64,000 nucleotides of DNA, taken from contig OX442315.1 in the NCBI GenBank assembly GCA_949358305.1, positions 16,580,427 to 16,644,426 of the forward strand. The letters are read 5' to 3'. The DNA is from Strigamia acuminata. Its lineage: Eukaryota; Arthropoda; Chilopoda; Geophilomorpha; Linotaeniidae. Made by a program: the position numbers and the translations under genes. The notes beneath the pieces are model-generated. The model made no database searches. It was not told where the DNA came from and was given only the letters and a program-made list of their open reading frames with translations. This document shows positions 60,862-64,000 of this stretch, in pieces (within the stretch, counting starts at the first letter, position 1; every line of letters starts with the position of its first letter).

Positions 60862-63800
60862 ACAAATGAGCAGCTTGCGAAATGCTACTATATTGTTTAT
60901 TTAAATCAGCCACCGCTAGGGTAATATGTAGAACCTATGAGTGGCATTTATGTAAATATGACATAAATCACTCGTTCAATCAATCTCAATTCTCAAACCG
61001 ATTACTCTCCTCGTTATCTTCGAAAATAAAAAATTTTTATGATTAATTTTTTTTTGTAATTAAATGTTTTTTTTCGAGCGCTAAAACAATATAAAGTTAT
61101 TTCTCTTATTGTTTTTCCGCACTCGAATATCCGCTGGTGCTAAAAATAGACACGCTGCTTCCCTGCAATACTTGTAAGTGGTGCGCGCTGCAGCCAATGT
61201 TTCAGGCGGAGCTTTTATCAGCAGATGGTGATAAGCATGAGTTTGGTGAATTGAATGTTAATTTAATTAATATTTAAATTCAATTTTGACAGGAGAGCGT
61301 TTTCTGCCCGATTGCTCTTCCTGCTTTTATTTATTTTTCACTCCCCAGACATCGTATTTTCCAGCTTTTTTTTATTCTTTCTTTCCCCTTCCATTCTCTA
61401 TGGACGATTTCATTCCGAACCATGCTGAGGGTAAAGGGAGAAAAATTTCGCAATTCTTAATACAAAAATAGGACGCGCACTAATGGTATTAGGAAGTGGC
61501 GGTCAGTGTTGATAAACAACTTTTAAACGGATAAAGCCGGACTTTAATTGAACTCCACCCGGTGTTATTAAGTTAAGCTTATGGGAGGATTTTGTCAGGC
61601 GGAACTGACACGATGTAAGAGGAAGAAAGACGAGGGTTTGATTAAATGTGTTGACGATTCATTGATTCAATTTTCGCAATTCCACGTGTCATCCGGTGGG
61701 ATTTGGCAGTGAGAGTAGCTCAAGAAAACGAGGAGAACGAATAAAAAAATATATATAAAAAAAAGGAAGAAGAAGAAGAAAAAGAGAAGGTCGATATCTT
61801 TTTTTTTCTTTCTTCTCTCAATTCCCCTCTATGTTCTAGTCGCATTTTTCGAGTGTCTCGTAAGATGATTTGTTTGAGAAAAGTGCATCGTCCTGTGTGT
61901 TTTGTACTTCATTTCCATACATATGGTTTGAAAGAGCGCAAAAGCAACTCGCATAATGGTTGTGCTCTGCGTTTTGGGGAAACAAGTCGACTGACTAAAA
62001 AACAAAACATGTCTAGGTGAACCCAGCAAATCCTTGCGTGATATTAGTAGGGGAAAACGTGGTTTGGTAATTTCATCAGCGGTGTCGTAAAAGACGAAAC
62101 GCACGGAAAGCGAACAGTCGTCAAAAAATGCCGTCAAGTGTGGAATGAAAACGAGTTCTCATCAACAAATTTTCTTCTTTTTCTTTTTCTTATTCTCCGG
62201 CTGCCGCTCAATTTCTTCGCCTTTTTTTTTTATTAACTATTCTCGGATAATTTACGCCAGTACTATGATTGAATACAGATGTGGTCATGAATATGCGAAT
62301 CATGGTCTTGTATTTGCACGTTCGGTATGAAAAAAAATAAATCGCAAATGACGTCGTTTTATGTAATACACGGGCTTAAAGTGGCGCGCGAGTTTATTGT
62401 GGCGTTGAAAATTTAGGTGGAGGCGATCCATAAACAAAGGCGTTGCAGTTTCATCTAGGAAGAAAGGACGGTTAGTAGCCACTAAAGATGGTTGTAGTGT
62501 TTGTTGTTCTTTTATGACAGCGGGTCTCTGGTGGGCCATGGTCAAGAGGTTGTTATTAGTATGTAACTACACTTAGGATGATTACGAGTGGTCAAACACT
62601 TGGTAGTTTCTAGGTAAATAAACACAACTCGGGAGGGCATTTAAGGTCTTAAAAGCAAAAATAATGATAAGTCGGAGCGGTTATTTTCGCTCACTCGATT
62701 TTTTCTCGTCGAATGCGCTGTTGAAAAGTTCAAAAATATGACAAATGTTATGTTTGCATTGAGACCAATCTGGAAGAACTACACGTGATCTACAACGGTG
62801 TTTTTCTAACTTTCTCCCTCGTGACCCCCGGTATAAGATAGCAAATATGTTTTTGACTTCGACCTTAGGAAAATAAATTCAACTTGAATTTTTATAAAAT
62901 TGAATGATGATTATAATATATAATTTAATAAATAAATTTTTTAAAAACGTTGGTATTTAGAAAATGTTAATTAATTCGTTAATTAACTTCAAAATGTTTA
63001 GCAATTTAAAGATCTCCTCGACCGCATTAACTCACACGTTTTGTTCCATGCGTAGCACATTTTCCTTAATTTTTATTGATTACTGACCCAGGGTTTTGAC
63101 CGGTCACCACCCGTCAAATCAGATGTCGTGATAATGATCGCCCGAAGTTGTGGCGACGTCTGTATAGGTTTTTTTTTTTTTTTTTTCCTTTTTTTCTCCT
63201 TTCTCAAATTTGCCAAATGTTCACTCAAAGAACTGGAACGAACAACTGATTTATCCATGTTTAAAGAACATTAGAGAGCACTTTGGCATACAAAAGAATG
63301 TTTAAAGTACAAACTTTGTGATAGAAACCAACAAAGATAAGAAAAACAAAACTTTGTTATTCAATTTGAGCTGTCAGGTTGTGAAAGATAGTTGTAGAAG
63401 TTGAAGGGCTGTGGAAAACCGATGTTATAGAAGCTTCAGATATTTTTTTTTGTATGTTACTCTCGTGATTTCATCAATTGAGCCCGCTAAGTCAAACCGC
63501 TGTATTGGGCCACTCAATCTGAATGATTGTGATGGAGCAGTTGTCACTGATAAATGATGGGAGCATTTATTGCACATGAATGGCCAATATTGCACATGAC
63601 TGAAATTCAATACAGGTCGTCAACGTGTTCTCATATATCTTAAATCAAACAAATCGGATCGTTCATTTGATAAAAATGAATCGAAGTCGAAAGTAAAATT
63701 GATTTCACGAATCGCTGTTGCCAAATACAAATATCCACAAACCGACGAACAAAGTTTAGTATTTATACAACACTGCTCGGAACTGACCGTATTATTTACC

Positions 63801-64000
63801 CTAAAACAAAACCATGAATCGAATATGTTTATTCCCTATGTAGAAAAAAGGAAAGAAAATCACCATCTTGAGTTGGGTTTGAACTCGTGACCGGCAGGCT
63901 GAAAGGCAAACCCGAGGGAAAGAAAAGCCACGAAGGAAAGGGGGAAAAAATACATTCAAATTCAGCATAGCAGAGATTTGAAAAGTGAATTATTTAGGTT
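60862..64000. other. Spacer, nothing firmly recognised
   Basis: GTTTCAGGCGGAGCTTTTAT at 61199-61218 repeats the 44816 motif. CAACGGTGTTTTTCTAACTT (62793) followed by GTGACCCCC looks like a worn hAT end. On the minus strand GAGTTCAAACCC at about 63866-63877 resembles a tRNA B box, but no cloverleaf forms. Poly-T at 63169-63186. No gene. Confidence 0.45.

Noticed and set aside
63866-63900. tRNA on the minus strand with a B-box-like GAGTTCAAACCC
   Set aside because: No acceptor, D or anticodon stem can be formed around it; at most a SINE scrap.

Overview
The window looks like gene-poor nuclear DNA from an animal, probably an invertebrate. It is AT-rich, with long A/T runs, many short inverted-repeat DNA transposons, minisatellites, GT-AG splice-like signals, a pol III tRNA gene with an internal B box, and one animal-type RNA-binding protein gene. 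There is no operon structure, no Shine-Dalgarno pattern and no dense coding. CpG does not look strongly depleted, which also fits an invertebrate. I could not place the species.

Only one protein gene is certain: RBM8A/Y14, a core exon-junction-complex subunit, at 55669-56139 on the plus strand. It has a CCAAT/E-box promoter just upstream and a poly(A) signal about 200 bp downstream. One tRNA-Arg(ACG) gene or near-gene lies at 37265-37337. Most other open frames are short, low-complexity or T/F/S/K-rich and are probably chance.

Region by region: 1-12 kb is AT-rich spacer with a 20-bp minisatellite, a 505-bp inverted-repeat element, a 288-bp hAT-type element with an 8-bp target duplication, a 498-bp element with an inner 18-bp array, a 112-bp perfect foldback element and a 291-bp TA-flanked element. 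At 11.9-12.25 kb a GC-rich block ending in a strong splice donor may be a promoter plus untranslated first exon. 12-36 kb is spacer with a 790-bp Harbinger-like element, a 683-bp element rich in palindromes, several relics, and two copies of a hammerhead-ribozyme-like motif. 36.7-37.9 kb is the most structured part: a 31-bp satellite interrupted by a composite block in which two hAT-like repeats flank the tRNA-Arg. 39.5-40.6 kb holds a mariner-like relic and a further MITE. 47.3-48.1 kb has a second copy of the 31-bp satellite element with a different MITE inside it. 48-64 kb is spacer around RBM8A.

The parts do not form a pathway. The coherent story is of MITE families: TA-flanked elements with GCATTC termini, hAT-like CAGGGG termini, and CGTATTT termini, inserted into each other and into minisatellites. 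They have in one place enclosed a tRNA gene. All calls come from reading the sequence; no searches or folding programs were run.
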